Assembly: GCA_947683625.1 (NCBI GenBank)
Contig: CANTUR010000009.1
Span: 6,523,501 to 6,587,500 of the forward strand
DNA length: 64,000 bases
Source: Mallotus nudiflorus
Lineage: Eukaryota; Streptophyta; Magnoliopsida; Malpighiales; Euphorbiaceae
Direction of reading: 5' to 3'
Below the pieces are notes generated by a model. That model worked only from the letters and a program-made list of their open reading frames with translations, did not search any database and was not told the origin of the DNA. Shown piece by piece: positions 1-10,420 of the stretch. Position numbers and translations under genes: made by a program. Position 1 is the stretch's first letter. Each line of letters starts with the position of its first letter.

Positions 1-840
1 AAGTTTAAAAATAGGGAAGAACACCCATCCAATCTTAAAAAATTCCTCAAAAGAGTTAAAAAAAAGTATAATCTTAGGTTTAATCCGAAGAAATGTGTAT
101 TAGAGGTCACTTTAAAAAAATGTTAGGATATGTTGTTAGATGTAAGGGGATTAAAATGGATCCAGATAAGGTAAAATCAATTAAAGAGATGCCAATGCTA
201 AAATAGAAAAAATCCATAGGGTTTCTAGGGAGACTACAATTCATTAGTAGATTTTTGCCAATTTAATAGCCATGTGTGAACCAATCTTCAAGGTACTCAT
301 AAAAGATTCGCCAGTTGAGTGGAATGAGTAGTGTTAGTTAGCATTCAATAAGATAAAAAACTACCTAGCTAACCCTCTAATTCTAAAATCACCTAAGCCA
401 GGGATACCTTTAACTCTGTATCTAGCCATCAAAGGAAATGCAATTGGTGCAATGTTAGCCAAAAAGAGAGAAATGAAAGCAGAACATGCAATCTACTACT
501 TAACTAAGAAGATGTTCCCATATGAGGAAAAGTATAGCCAAGTCAAGCAGATATGTCCAGCAATGATATGGGCAATGAAGAAAGTCAGACATTACTTTCA
601 ATCCTATAGAATTCAGGCCATGTTTAAAATGGATTCGATGAAGTACCTCTACAAAGCTCCCTCTCTAGTAGAAAACTTACCAAGTGGCTCGTGCTATTGA
701 TATAATTTAATATGCAATACCTAACTAAGAAGGCATTAAAGGGAAGAGTAGTGGCTGAATTTCTAGCTCTCAACCCCATTCCAGACTCAAAAGAAGTCCA
801 ACTAGACTTCCCAGATGATTTCAGTTTAACCATCGAGATT
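1..840 (+). pseudogene. Tat-type Ty3/gypsy pol remnant (element A): end of reverse transcriptase and first RNase H
   Basis: The first 240 bases read as the C-terminal thumb/connection part of a Ty3/gypsy reverse transcriptase: a KYNLRFNPKKCVLE-like stretch, a DPDKVKSIKEMP stretch, then GFLGRLQFISRF. The RT-linked RNase H follows; its open part (452-700) contains AIYYLTKKMFPYEEKYSQV and MKKVRHYF, which are typical of this domain. The catalytic RT core lies left of the window. Several in-frame stops and frameshifts show it is dead. It runs directly into a second RNase H and an integrase, in the order usual for the Tat lineage. Seen: motifs, order and stops. Inferred: lineage. Confidence 0.85.
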
Positions 841-1250
841 TAAAGATGTTGGATGTATTTTGACAAAGTAGTTAATCAATTAGATGTAGGAGAAAATGTC
901 ATATTACAATCTCCAAAAGGCGAAGTTGTACCAATTGCTAAAAAACTTGAGTTTAGAGTCACAAATAATAAAGCAAAATATGAGGCATGAATACTCAAAA
1001 TAAAATCACTAATGTTTTGGATGTTACAAAAGTCAAAATCTTTAGAGATTCCATGCTAGTAATCAACCATGCCATAGAAGAGTGGGAATTGAAAGAGCAG
1101 CACCTAAGGCCTTACTTGGATCACTTAAAGTTGCTTACCATATCCTTCCAAAAATGCAGATTCATTCATTTCCCCAGAAACCATAATCAAATAGCAGATG
1201 CACTTGCTTCCCTAGCATCATGTGGGAAGGACCATCCAAAATGCCCATGA
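841..1250 (+). pseudogene. Second (extra) RNase H domain of Tat-type element A
   Basis: This is a second RNase H-like domain after the RT-linked one. It shows a WMYFD start (first catalytic Asp), a VTNNKAKYEA stretch (the Glu region), IFRDSMLVINHAI (Asp of the GDS-type motif, here RDS) and NQIADALASLAS near the end (last Asp). Dual RNase H domains are a known hallmark of Tat-lineage Ty3/gypsy elements. The reading frame changes near position 987 and stops occur upstream, so it is not functional. The same domain is present in element D at 58.5-59.0 kb. Confidence 0.8.
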
Positions 1251-2530
1251 AGCCTTTAATCCTACTTAAATCGAGACAACCTTATCATAAGAATTGTAGA
1301 ATAACAAAGATAGAAATAGCTGAAAAACCTTGGTTCTATAACATCTAGAGATATTTAAAGAACAAGCCTATCCCGATCAAGCAATTTTAAAAGATAAGGC
1401 AATCATCCAACAAATAGCATCAAAATTCACATCACACCAGGGTGTGTTATATAAAAGAATTTTAGATAGTTTGCAACTCTGATGTCAGATGAGATTAAGG
1501 CTACAAGAGTAATATATGAAGGTGTTTATGGTTCACACATGCATAGAGAAATCCTAGCTAAGAAGCTAATCAGACAAGTGTTCTTATAGATGATAATGAT
1601 AAAAGACTGTATCAAATTTGTGAGGGAATGCCATAAGTGTCAAATCCATGGGAATGTCAGCCACCTTTCCCGAACAAAATTACACTACATCTCCTTTCCA
1701 TAGCCCTTCTCAACATGGGAACTAGATATAATTGGGGAAATTCAATCGACAACCTCAAATAGACATAGGTTTATCTTAGTGGCAATGGATTACTTCACAA
1801 AATGGGTTAAAGCATAATCATTCACAAAAGATAAGAGCCAAGCAATTGGCTAAGTTCATCAAGAGAAATCTTTTATGTCAATATGGGAGACCTTATCACA
1901 TCATCTCTAAAAATGGTGTTCAATTCCAAGGGGAAGTTAGAGAACTACTATAAGGTAGAACATCAAAAATCTTTTCCTTACCGACCACAAGAAAATGGGG
2001 CCATTAAGGCCACAAATAAGAACATTAAAAAGATTTTATCAAAGATGACTCAGATTTACCGAGACTATAGGGGTAATGAATAATAGTCAGAACTTCAACT
2101 GGAGCAACACCTTTCTCACTAGTATATAGATCAAAAGCAGTACCTTAAGTTAAAATAGAAATTAAGTCTCTCTAGGTAGCAATCGAATCTGTATTGCCAA
2201 AATAGGCCCAGTAGAACAATAAAGAGTCAAAGGCTTAAGGCTCTATACTATACACAGTTGTATCATGCTCAGCTAGCTTAAACCTTTAATAAAGAAGTGA
2301 GCACAAGAGTGTGAAAGTAAGAGACTGGGTGTTAAAGCAAGTAGGGTAGAACATTCCAAACCCTAGAGGGAAATTCAAACTAAATTAGGAAATCCCATAC
2401 TTGGTCAAATAGGTCCTATCAAAAGTAGTAGTCAAGCTAATGGATTCTCAAGGTAATAAATTCTTTAAACCTATCAATATACACTACTTAAATAAGTACT
2501 ACATATTGGGAAAAAAAAGTCCCACTAATA
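1251..2530 (+). pseudogene. Integrase remnant of Tat-type element A
   Basis: The zinc-binding region is visible as HREILAKKLIRQ followed by DCIKFVRECHKCQIHGN (HHCC type). The core follows: WELDIIGEIQ (first Asp), FILVAMDYFTKWVKA, and SFPYRPQENGAIKATNKNI around the third acidic position, where the usual Glu appears as Lys. The C-terminal tail ends near PINIHYLNKYY at about 2500, the usual end of Tat pol. Multiple frameshifts and stops are present, so it is dead. Integrase inserts the reverse-transcribed copy into host DNA; here only a fossil remains. Confidence 0.82.
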
Positions 2531-3284
2531 TGAAAACCTAAAAATAGCAGCTCATGCAAAAATTAGGGACTTTCCGATAGGTTAAAAACCCAACATGGGC
2601 AACCTAGGAAAAAAATTAGGATAAGAGAGAAAATACTTAACTAAAAAACCTAAAAAGGCTAGTTAGGAACATGGGTAACCTTAAGTTCAAAATTTGTATT
2701 AATGCACATGTGCTTTTCTTAAATAATTTCAATGAAATGAGAATGATTACCAACTTATGTGAAATGCACATGTGCTTTTTTATCATCATTTACATCAGAC
2801 ATGATTTGCATTTTCTTTCATTACATGACTAAAGTTCTTGGTATCTTCTTTGAACTCTATCCTCGAGATTAACCACTATCATCAAAGCCTCAAAAAAAAG
2901 AAGCTTAGCTAGGTGTGAAGAGCTCCAAAAGGAGACATCCTAGGTAAAAGAGGGAAAAAAAAAAAAGAAAACCTATCTAAGTGTGAAAAGCTCTAAAAGG
3001 AGATGCCTTAGGCAAAAGAGGGAAAAATAAAAGAGGTAGATAATAGCAATGACAAACATCATCAGGCATAGCAATGGCATACAACAAGAAGCATATACAC
3101 TATAGTCATCATCATACATGTATCGTAAAACACATGTCGGAAAAATGCCTAGATATAATACCCAAACTTCATGACCTTAGAAAAATGATACAACAAAGCA
3201 ACCACAAGCCAAAAAGCCATACACCTAGCTCCTAAAACAACTACATCAGCCATGGCTACTATCAAAATTAAGCATCAGTCTTAC
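2531..3284 (+). other. Element A spacer downstream of pol, with duplicated motifs
   Basis: Non-coding stretch between the integrase end and the 3' end of the antisense PMD gene. It holds an imperfect direct duplication of about 48 bp (2911-2957 and 2978-3027), each copy with a GTGTGAA(G/A)AGCTC core followed by AAAAGGAGA and an AAAGAGGGAAAAA tail. A perfect 17-bp repeat, AATGCACATGTGCTTTT, occurs at 2701-2717 and 2763-2779. Element D has similar purine-rich words just after its integrase (60.34-60.46 kb), so this looks like a Tat-specific spacer. No gene is supported here. Confidence 0.6.
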
Positions 3285-5480
3285 TCAAGCATCTCCATCA
3301 CCTAATCTAGGCTCCTCGTCATTTATCGCAAACGATGCTAGTTGTGACTTTAGCTCACTAATATGATCACAATAAGCCATGCGCTTCCACTCTCACTCAT
3401 AGCTAGTATGGAGATGTTCAACCTATATTACATGAAAATTTCATATCATACATGCACATATAAAATATGTTTATAAATAAACAGGTATAATAAAAACGCA
3501 TACCCTTTCACTTCTTGTAAACTTTAAAAAGTGCTATTGTGCACTCCTTACAACAATATACTAGTACTGGATAAAAGAGACATGGATCTACCAAAAAAAT
3601 GCAAATAAGTTAAGCATCAATCATTAAATAGGCAAAATAAGTGAGATAAAGCATGAACATGGGAAGCGTTTGGAGGGATAACATCTTATTGAGGAAAGCT
3701 AGGGCAAGGAAAATCAAAATACACTCCTCTACCAAAGATGTCCATCCTAGATAAAACCAAAGATGACTTAATCGCCAAGTCCCTAAGAATGGCACCACTA
3801 GAAGCCACACTACTAATATGGGCATTCGCCTCAGTATATAATGTGCCCTCATCCTCCTCAAAATGGGATCCTTATCGTTATAGGTAAGTCCCCATAACCA
3901 TATTAATTATAGTTTATTACTAACAAAGTTTGTTACATTCTTGTACAAAATAGAAATAAAAGACTACCTAATTAAAAGAAGCAACTCTCAATGATCCTTG
4001 TGATGGCCCAGTCCTTGAATCCAAAGGATGAGCCCCATATGCTTGAGGAGGTAGAGGTGGAGGTGGAAGACAGATGACTCCAAAAACAACATTAATTAGC
4101 TGTGGGATCAACATATTAGCATAAAGAGAGCATGCACCCTCTAGGAGAGTCTTAGAAGGATATCCTCTCATGGAAATAACAATCTCATATGGACTAAGCA
4201 CATGACTTCATAATATGTCACTAAGAGGAGGAATTGGGACTCTCCTCACAAATGGACCATCCTACCAATGATAGACTTGCTCATTTAAATACTATACCTT
4301 GCCAGTAAGGCTAGGGAGTAGCACTTGTCTCTCTGTCAGCTGCCATGCTGTCACCATCTCTGTTGACCAATGTGACCTCACTACCTACCAACGAAGGAAG
4401 ATTTTTTAAAAAGCAAAAATGAATGAATAAACTCCAGAAAATGAAATAACCAACACAGTAAGAATCATGCATACCTGTTCAGAGGATAACCTACCCATGT
4501 AGTCCTAAGCCACTACCAATCCTCAATGAAATAAGTGGTCTTCCTAATCCAGTAGGAATAATGAGGAAAACCATCCTTTAGAAGATGCTTGATAGTCAGA
4601 CGAGGAAGAATCCTATACTCACAAGCCAAAATCTATTAGAATCAAAACCTAGAGAATAACAAATAAGTACAAGACACAGAAAAAAAGTACATATATAAGA
4701 ACTCTTACTCATATCTAGCATAAATAAGCATATGTAAATCCTCCATCCACCTCGACATGTTGCATCTAGACCCGATTACGTGTGGGTGAAAGTGGAAATG
4801 CCCTAGTAGTACCTCGATAAGTTGTCCAAGTCCCTCAAGATAGGCAACAACCATAAAATACTTGTACCCAAAGGATTTGGGAATATGACAACACTCAGTA
4901 AGTAGAATAAGAAGCAACGAGCTAGCTACTCCATCAAAACAATATCAACATCATACATCATGTGCATGGTAAAGAAAAACTTAGTGTAATGAATGAGGCA
5001 TGGACAACCATACTTTATAAAGGTAGGCACCCTAAGCAACTATATAGTAAGGTGTCTCGTTACCACTACAAAGGAATACTCCTTTTCACAAAAGGGAACA
5101 GGCTCGCTAGAAAAGCTCAAGCTCATGATAGTGACAAAGTCTAGAGGAGTGATGGTCATCTCTCCCACAGGCAAGTGAAAAGTCTATGTCATGTCCATCC
5201 ACCACTCAATCAGTGCATACATAGCAATCTAACTTGATGCATATGAGTCATAAGACAGTGTAGTAATAATCCCATTAAAGCCCTTCCTGGTAACCATTTG
5301 CTTCACACACAATTGGAGACCAACCTGATAATATATGCTAACCTTATTGAAACTACTTAGCAACATAGTAATAGACCTATTAGGCTATGAATAATAGGTA
5401 CGCTATTAAGAATCTACGTAGTTACTAAAATACTAACACATATTTCTCTCCATCATTTAACAGGATCAGAATAATAATAA
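3285..5480 (-). pseudogene. Antisense spliced plant mobile domain (PMD) gene remnant inside element A
   Basis: Read on the minus strand, a series of exon-like blocks matches the plant mobile domain (aminotransferase-like, PF10536). In order they are: VTRKGFNGIITLSYDSYASS followed by ALIEWWMDMT and the hallmark FHLPVGEMTIT (about 5150-5320); a FLFYLLSVVIFP...LPILRDLDNLSRYY block (4790-4930); an ACEYRILPR block (4500-4640); a YLNEQV...RRVPIPPLSDIL block (4200-4390); and a coiled-coil tail with HISELKSQLASF before a stop at 3285-3287. Introns are suggested by donor and acceptor sites between blocks, such as the GTATGC donor near 4475. Stops and frameshifts interrupt it. It lies opposite to pol, between pol and the LTR. 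PMD occurs both in host genes and in plant transposons; its biochemical role is unclear. Confidence 0.78.
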
Positions 5481-6022
5481 ATGTTGAAAAAAGAAGCATC
5501 ACTGCAAGTGCTAGCAGACAATTAGAACTAAAAATAAAGCAAGAGCTATCAAGTTATCAGCACTCACAATAAAATTATGGATTAACAGTTACAACAATCA
5601 CTATAGAGTTATGGACTACAGTAAGAACTAGCAAACAATGAGGTAGCTAATTAAAAAGCTTTAAAAAAATAGAGGACAAAGGAGAACCTAACTAGAAATA
5701 ATGATAAGCCTAAGCGTGAGTCTCCAGACTATGAACCATGGAGATTGGATCTCCTAAAAAAAGCCTAGATGGCTAAGGACCTTGTGTACTATCCTAGTCC
5801 CCGCAGCTAAAGTCCCAGCTCTAGTGGCCACTGTGAAGTCACCCTTGACATCTAAATCATCAAGGATATCCTTCAACCCCTTTAGGAATGTTGGGGAACT
5901 CCAACTTATGTAAAGCAAATAAAAATTCAGAAGTAAAAACAGAGTAGAAAATACCAAAAACTCAATACGGGTTAAGAAAAGATGAAAAAAACTTAGAGAA
6001 GATTAGAAGAAGCTTCCCCAAA
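5481..6022 (-). other. Probable 5' part of the antisense PMD gene (element A)
   Basis: On the minus strand this is the stretch between the likely promoter (6023-6140) and the recognisable PMD core. A short open segment (5754-5957, minus) reads GLKDILDDLDVKGDFTVATR and may be the N-terminal coding part, but I do not recognise it. Stops follow. No other gene is supported on either strand. Confidence 0.35.
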
Positions 6023-6140
6023 CCTCAAAAATGGTGTCTTAAATAGACCAAGAGAGGGGAAGGCATGTGGCATCATGCCAGGTGCGTGATCAGACACTCA
6101 GCACATGACCACGCACTCCATACGCATGCACTTGCCCCTT
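6023..6140 (-). promoter_or_regulatory. LTR-like promoter upstream of the antisense PMD gene
   Basis: On the minus strand a cluster of short words (GTGCGTG, ATGACCACGCAC in opposite orientation, CATGTGGC; 6062-6140) is followed by CCCTCTCTT (about 6051-6059), a TATTTAAG box (6038-6045) and CACCATTTTTGAGG. The same order (word cluster, CCCTCTCTT, TATA, CATTTTGAG) occurs on the plus strand in this element's LTR at 8.0-8.2 kb. Seen: the arrangement. Inferred: promoter function. Confidence 0.5.
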
Positions 6141-6489
6141 CCATCCACTCTTGTACAATTATACTTGTACCTTAAGACTTTGCACACTCATTTATTTGGT
6201 CTTAAACTTCCAGTTGAGCATAAGACATGCATTAAAATCACACTAAAGTACACTGATGTGGACTACCATTTTTCAAAGACATTGCTCGTATCCTTACCAT
6301 TTTTAAAAAACTCAGCACCTCTTAAAAGAAGAAAATATAGAAGAATCTTCGAAAGGATATCCTACTCAAAATCATTAAAATAACATTTGTAACACGGCAA
6401 GTGATGACATCATTATTACTACATCATCACCGACCAAGATTAAAAGAGAAGGACATATTACATCAAGCACAATGATTACATCCTATCTA

Positions 6490-7320
6490 TTCACCTGACA
6501 TCGGAAGAGGTTATAGTGGTAGTATTTATTCACTAACACCCGAAGAGGTTATAATGGCAGTATCTATTTGCCTGACACTAAAAGAGGTTATAGTGACAGT
6601 ATTTATTTGCCTAACACCGGAAGAGGTTATAGTGGCAGTATCTATTCACCTAACACTAAAAAAGGTTATAGTGGTAGTATTTATTCACTTAACACCCGAA
6701 GAGGTTATAGTGGTAGTATCTATCTATTTGCCTGACACCTGAAGAGGTTATAGTGGCAATATCTATCCATTCTCTTGACACCCAAAGAGGTTATAGTGGC
6801 AGTATCTATCTATTCACGTGGCACCCAAAGAGGTTAAAGTGGCAGTATCTTTCCATTCGATTAACACTTGAAGAGGTTATTAAGGTAGTATCTATTCACC
6901 TATAAGTACAGTATTTATTCTCCTATAGTGGTAATATCTGTTCACCTATAATGGAAATATCTATTCGCCCATAATGGTAATATTTATTCGCCTATAGTGG
7001 CAGTATCTATTTGCCTGTAATGAAAGTATCTATTTACCTATAGTAGTAGTATCTATTCATCTATAGTGGTAATATCTATTCACCTAAAGTGGCAGTATCC
7101 TTCAGCTATAGTGGCAGTATCTATTTTCTAGTAATGGTAGTATCTATTCACATATAGTGGCATTATTTATTCACTTATATTGTCATTAGTTATTCACTTA
7201 TAGTGGTAGTATCTATTCGCCTAGAGTGGCAATATCCATTTAGCTACAGTGGTACTATCTATTCGCCTATAGTGGCAGAATCTATTCACCTGACACCGAA
7301 AGAGGTTATAATGGCAATAT
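6490..7320. repeat. Minisatellite with 39/43-bp units decaying to ~23-bp units
   Basis: About ten copies of a unit with core GAAGAGGTTATAGTGGCAGT and a CTATTCACCTGACACC arm occur at 6497, 6541, 6580, 6619, 6657, 6696, 6739, 6783, 6826 and 6869. The period is 39 bp at first, then 43-44 bp (a 4-bp CTAT insertion). From about 6890 to 7290 the unit is shorter (TATTCACCTATAGTGGCAGT, about 22-24 bp) because the GACACC-GAAGAGGTT part is missing. One long-type unit returns at 7301. The array sits between pol/antisense gene and LTR, the position where hypervariable tandem repeats are known in Tat 3' untranslated regions. Confidence 0.9.
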
Positions 7321-7464
7321 CCCAACAATCAAATCATAACAACACAACACTCATGTAAGTACCTCTTTCCTCAGAAAATGATTCTTTTACATCTTTGCAC
7401 TTACTTCATGTGAATTGAAACTAGCGCTAGGTGGCAGTGCAACAAATGTGAAGCAAGGGGCAAC

Positions 7465-9140
7465 TGCCATACCTTAAATTTGACTATCCCCAAAAAGGTC
7501 CAATGATGAAACAAATCTTTGAAAAGACTAAAGTTTGCTTATTTATAACACCTCTGAAGTGTGCAACCTTAAAACCCTAACAGATCCCACCAATGTGCAA
7601 AATCGATCACTGAGCCATTTTGAGCTCTAATCTTATGAAATATGAATTATCAGAACAACAAATGACTTATTTTGAGCAATCTTCTCTTTGAACACATAGT
7701 TTTTTAAATCGATGCTCATTTTATCAGATCGAGACCCAACTTTATGAAAAATTGGAAATTGATTTTGATAAAATAGACTTTTAGAACATGACCAAACGAA
7801 TAAAAAACCTTCGAAAGTGGTCCGAGAATAGTCTAAAACAACACGAGAATTAGTGCGCATCACTTAAAAGTGTGCGTGTAGCCACAAACTCCCCTAGGTG
7901 TCATGCGCTAAAATTGAAGCTAAATCAAACAAAATGGACTTTAGAAATGCATTTGAAAGGATTAAAAACCTTAGGAACAAACCTTAAAATAGCCCAAAAA
8001 AGCCCTAAATTGAGTGCGTAACACGTGAAAGTGCACATAACCATGCATGAGCACACCTGACCACATGCCAGCGTACAATCACATGCACTTTGCATGGCCG
8101 CACGCTGCATCTTCGGGATGCACATGTGACCACTCTTATACCCCTCTCTTCATTATTTTTACACTATAAATAAGTGCCTCCATACCCCATTTTGAGAGGG
8201 GAGAGAGCAAGAGGAAACACATACACACTAAAAAATTTATCCGCTAAAAGATACTAGAAACCCACTTTTGGACAGTTTTAGCTCTCCCACTACATTTTTC
8301 TTAGGTTATTAGGTCTCCCTTCCACTAAACCTAGCCCCATATTTATTAAAGCATGCTTTAAAGGTATACAAACTAGCATCATTCTACATGTCATTTTGAA
8401 CCTCTCCACGATGAAAGCTTGATAATCCCTTAAAGATAAAGCTTCAAAACTCACATAAGCTCAATCAAATATGAGGACCACAAAATCATTTTGGCATGTT
8501 TATTTTATTGCACCACATTTTACTTTATTGTCACTACTATTTGTGAATATTATTATGCTTGCATGATGAGACTAGCAATTTGCATGCTATATGAACAATT
8601 TATGCTTTATTTTGCTCATCTCATATCATCATTTTGCATCATCTAGTTTCAAAATGTGAAATCATATCATAAATATCAATAACATGAAAAGTTTATATTC
8701 TAGACTATAGTCATCATGTTCCCAGTCCAATGATGTCATCATGCACCCTTTATATCGTCATCATATATTATTATAGCATAAATAATCATTGTAAAAATGC
8801 ATGATTATATGCATTTTGCTCACTCTTTTAAGTGATTGAGTGTCCATTGCTTATCCCATTATTCATGTGATCGAGTAAGCTACGTGCATAGTCGTGCTAA
8901 CCTTGTAGGTTCATTGTATCTAAGTTAGATTTACTTTTCTGCAATCTTTTTGTTTCTTTTATGTGTATTTTATTAGGAAAGTGATGTAATAATGATATTT
9001 TAGCTTTATTATCTTCCACTATCTGATGAAATGTGTGAATGCTATACAAACAGTCATTACCAAAACTAGGAGGTTGCAATAGCTATACATTGAATATCAT
9101 ATAATGAGAAATAGTTAAAAAGTATATGCGATTCCCTAAA
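7465..9140 (+). mobile_element. LTR of Tat-type element A
   Basis: A purine tract AAGCAAGGGG followed by CAAC ends just before TGCCATACCTTAAATTTGAC, which resembles the usual start of Tat/Ogre-type LTRs (TGTCATACCCCAAAATTTG). A TATA box (TATAAATA) lies at 8165-8172, after a word-rich region (7855-8130). The right end is placed just before the PBS-like ACTCTGCTGGGGAC at about 9150; the exact end is blurred by mutation. Length is about 1.7 kb. It directly continues the internal region to its left, so it takes the 3' LTR position of element A. Confidence 0.65.
7855..8172 (+). promoter_or_regulatory. LTR A U3 word cluster and TATA box
   Basis: Dense short words rich in GTGCG, CATG and ACCACATG (7855-7910 and 7985-8130; for example GTGCGTAACACGTG, CCTGACCACATGCC, CATGTGACCAC) precede CCCTCTCTT and TATAAATA (8165-8172). 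These would form the LTR promoter. The words are related to those upstream of the antisense PMD gene at 6062-6140 and unlike those of element D. Confidence 0.5.
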
Positions 9141-9240
9141 CCCAAAAAACTCTGCTGGGGACAATACTCATTGAGTGACCCAATGTTATCACTTTTCTTT
9201 TCCCAATTTTCTAAAAATCAGGTGAAGACTCCACAAAATT
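9141..9240 (+). other. Primer-binding-site-like sequence after LTR A
   Basis: ACTCTGCTGGGGAC at about 9148-9161 matches the 3' part of a TGGCGACTCTGCTGGGGAC-type PBS, as used by Tat/Ogre-type elements. Element D has TGGCGACTCTATTGAGGA after its LTR and element C a related site on the minus strand. A PBS should follow a 5' LTR, not a 3' LTR, so this junction is unexpected (see findings). Confidence 0.5.
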
Positions 9241-10420
9241 AAAAAAAAGGCATATGGTCCCTCTTGAGACTAATTATTTATCCATATTTAGTAAAGTTGC
9301 CATGTCCTTTAGAAATAAAACGCAAAGATTCTCACAAAACTTTCCAGAGGGAGTAAACATAAAAAAAAAATCTTTCACAAATAAGGGAATAGATGTACCC
9401 ACATCGACAGTCACTCACAGTATGTTTATGCATATGTGGATTCATAGTTTGCATTTAAAAGCCCCACACATATTGAGGACAATGTGTCTTTCAAGTATGA
9501 GGGAGGGGGTGGGGGGAAGAACCATATTTGCTCATTTGGTTTATCATATGTATATTTTAGTATATAGCATGCATTTTTTCATTTTCTTTTGCATTTTTTA
9601 TTATTTGCCCAAATTTTTAACAATTTTGATGTTTGACACTTGTAATTTTTGTAAATTATCATTGTGATGATTTAATGTATGTTTGTGGTTTTATTGACAC
9701 CATGTTACTTAATTTTCATTAATGGTTAGTTTGGTTTCTATTAAGCTTTGTTAACATTTTAATTTGAGAATTTTGAGCTTTTAATCATTTTAATGCATGT
9801 TATTTGTCATTTAAGCATATTGTGAGTTGATGTTTTAGGAGATAATATAATGAATGAACTAAACTCCTCTTTAAGGTCACCTTAGTTGTATGTGAAAGGA
9901 AATATAAAAATACTCTTCTCAATTCTAAAAAAGAGAAAAGAAAAAGAATAAAATGTGCTTAGGGACTTAAACTCATTCATACTCTATTGCTTTTGTAAAA
10001 GAGTATTAGTATTCAAAGAGCCCTCTCGAGGTGTTCACATTGAGTATTTTAGAAAAAATAGGGAACTACTAAGAGAGGGAAGAAAAAGTATAAAAGAAAA
10101 AAAAAATAAAATGGATAGAGTTGATTTTCACATGCTAAATTATGAGTTGCCTTAGGTTGAAGTCTTTCTCATTCATTTTGTACTTCTTTTAAGATTTTGA
10201 CTCATGATTATATGATTGTGAATGGCTGACATGCTCTTCACTTGGTAATATATGTTTCTCAACTTGATTTTTTAACTTTGCTTTTAGAATATATAAGCTA
10301 GATATTAAAAGAATATTGTGATGTGTGCTTGGTGAAATTTGAATATACATCTTGATTATTGCTTTGATGGTTTGTGCTCTTAAGTTTGCTTAAGGGCAAG
10401 TAAAGATTTAAATGTGGGAG
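9241..10420 (+). mobile_element. 3' internal end of an Athila-like Ty3/gypsy element (non-coding)
   Basis: There are no recognisable domains. The stretch CCCCACACATATTGAGGACA, then a G-rich tract at 9500-9516, resembles the non-coding region between pol and the 3' LTR of Athila-type elements. A second purine tract, TTTAAATGTGGGAG, ends at 10420, directly before a likely LTR start. The 137-codon open frame at 9254-9667 has low-complexity content and no domain I recognise; I do not call it a gene. Confidence 0.45.

Noticed and set aside
6554..6742. Open frame encoding a 13-residue repeat
   Set aside because: It is a by-product of the 39-bp minisatellite unit (a multiple of three). The frame breaks when units become 43 bp.
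6490..7320. Regular short repeats with spacers, at first glance CRISPR-like
   Set aside because: Units are directly adjacent and vary in length, without unique spacers. The setting is a plant retrotransposon.
9254..9667. 137-codon open frame with hydrophobic C-terminus
   Set aside because: It lies in the non-coding 3' region of an Athila-like element and crosses its G-rich tract. It shows no domain.
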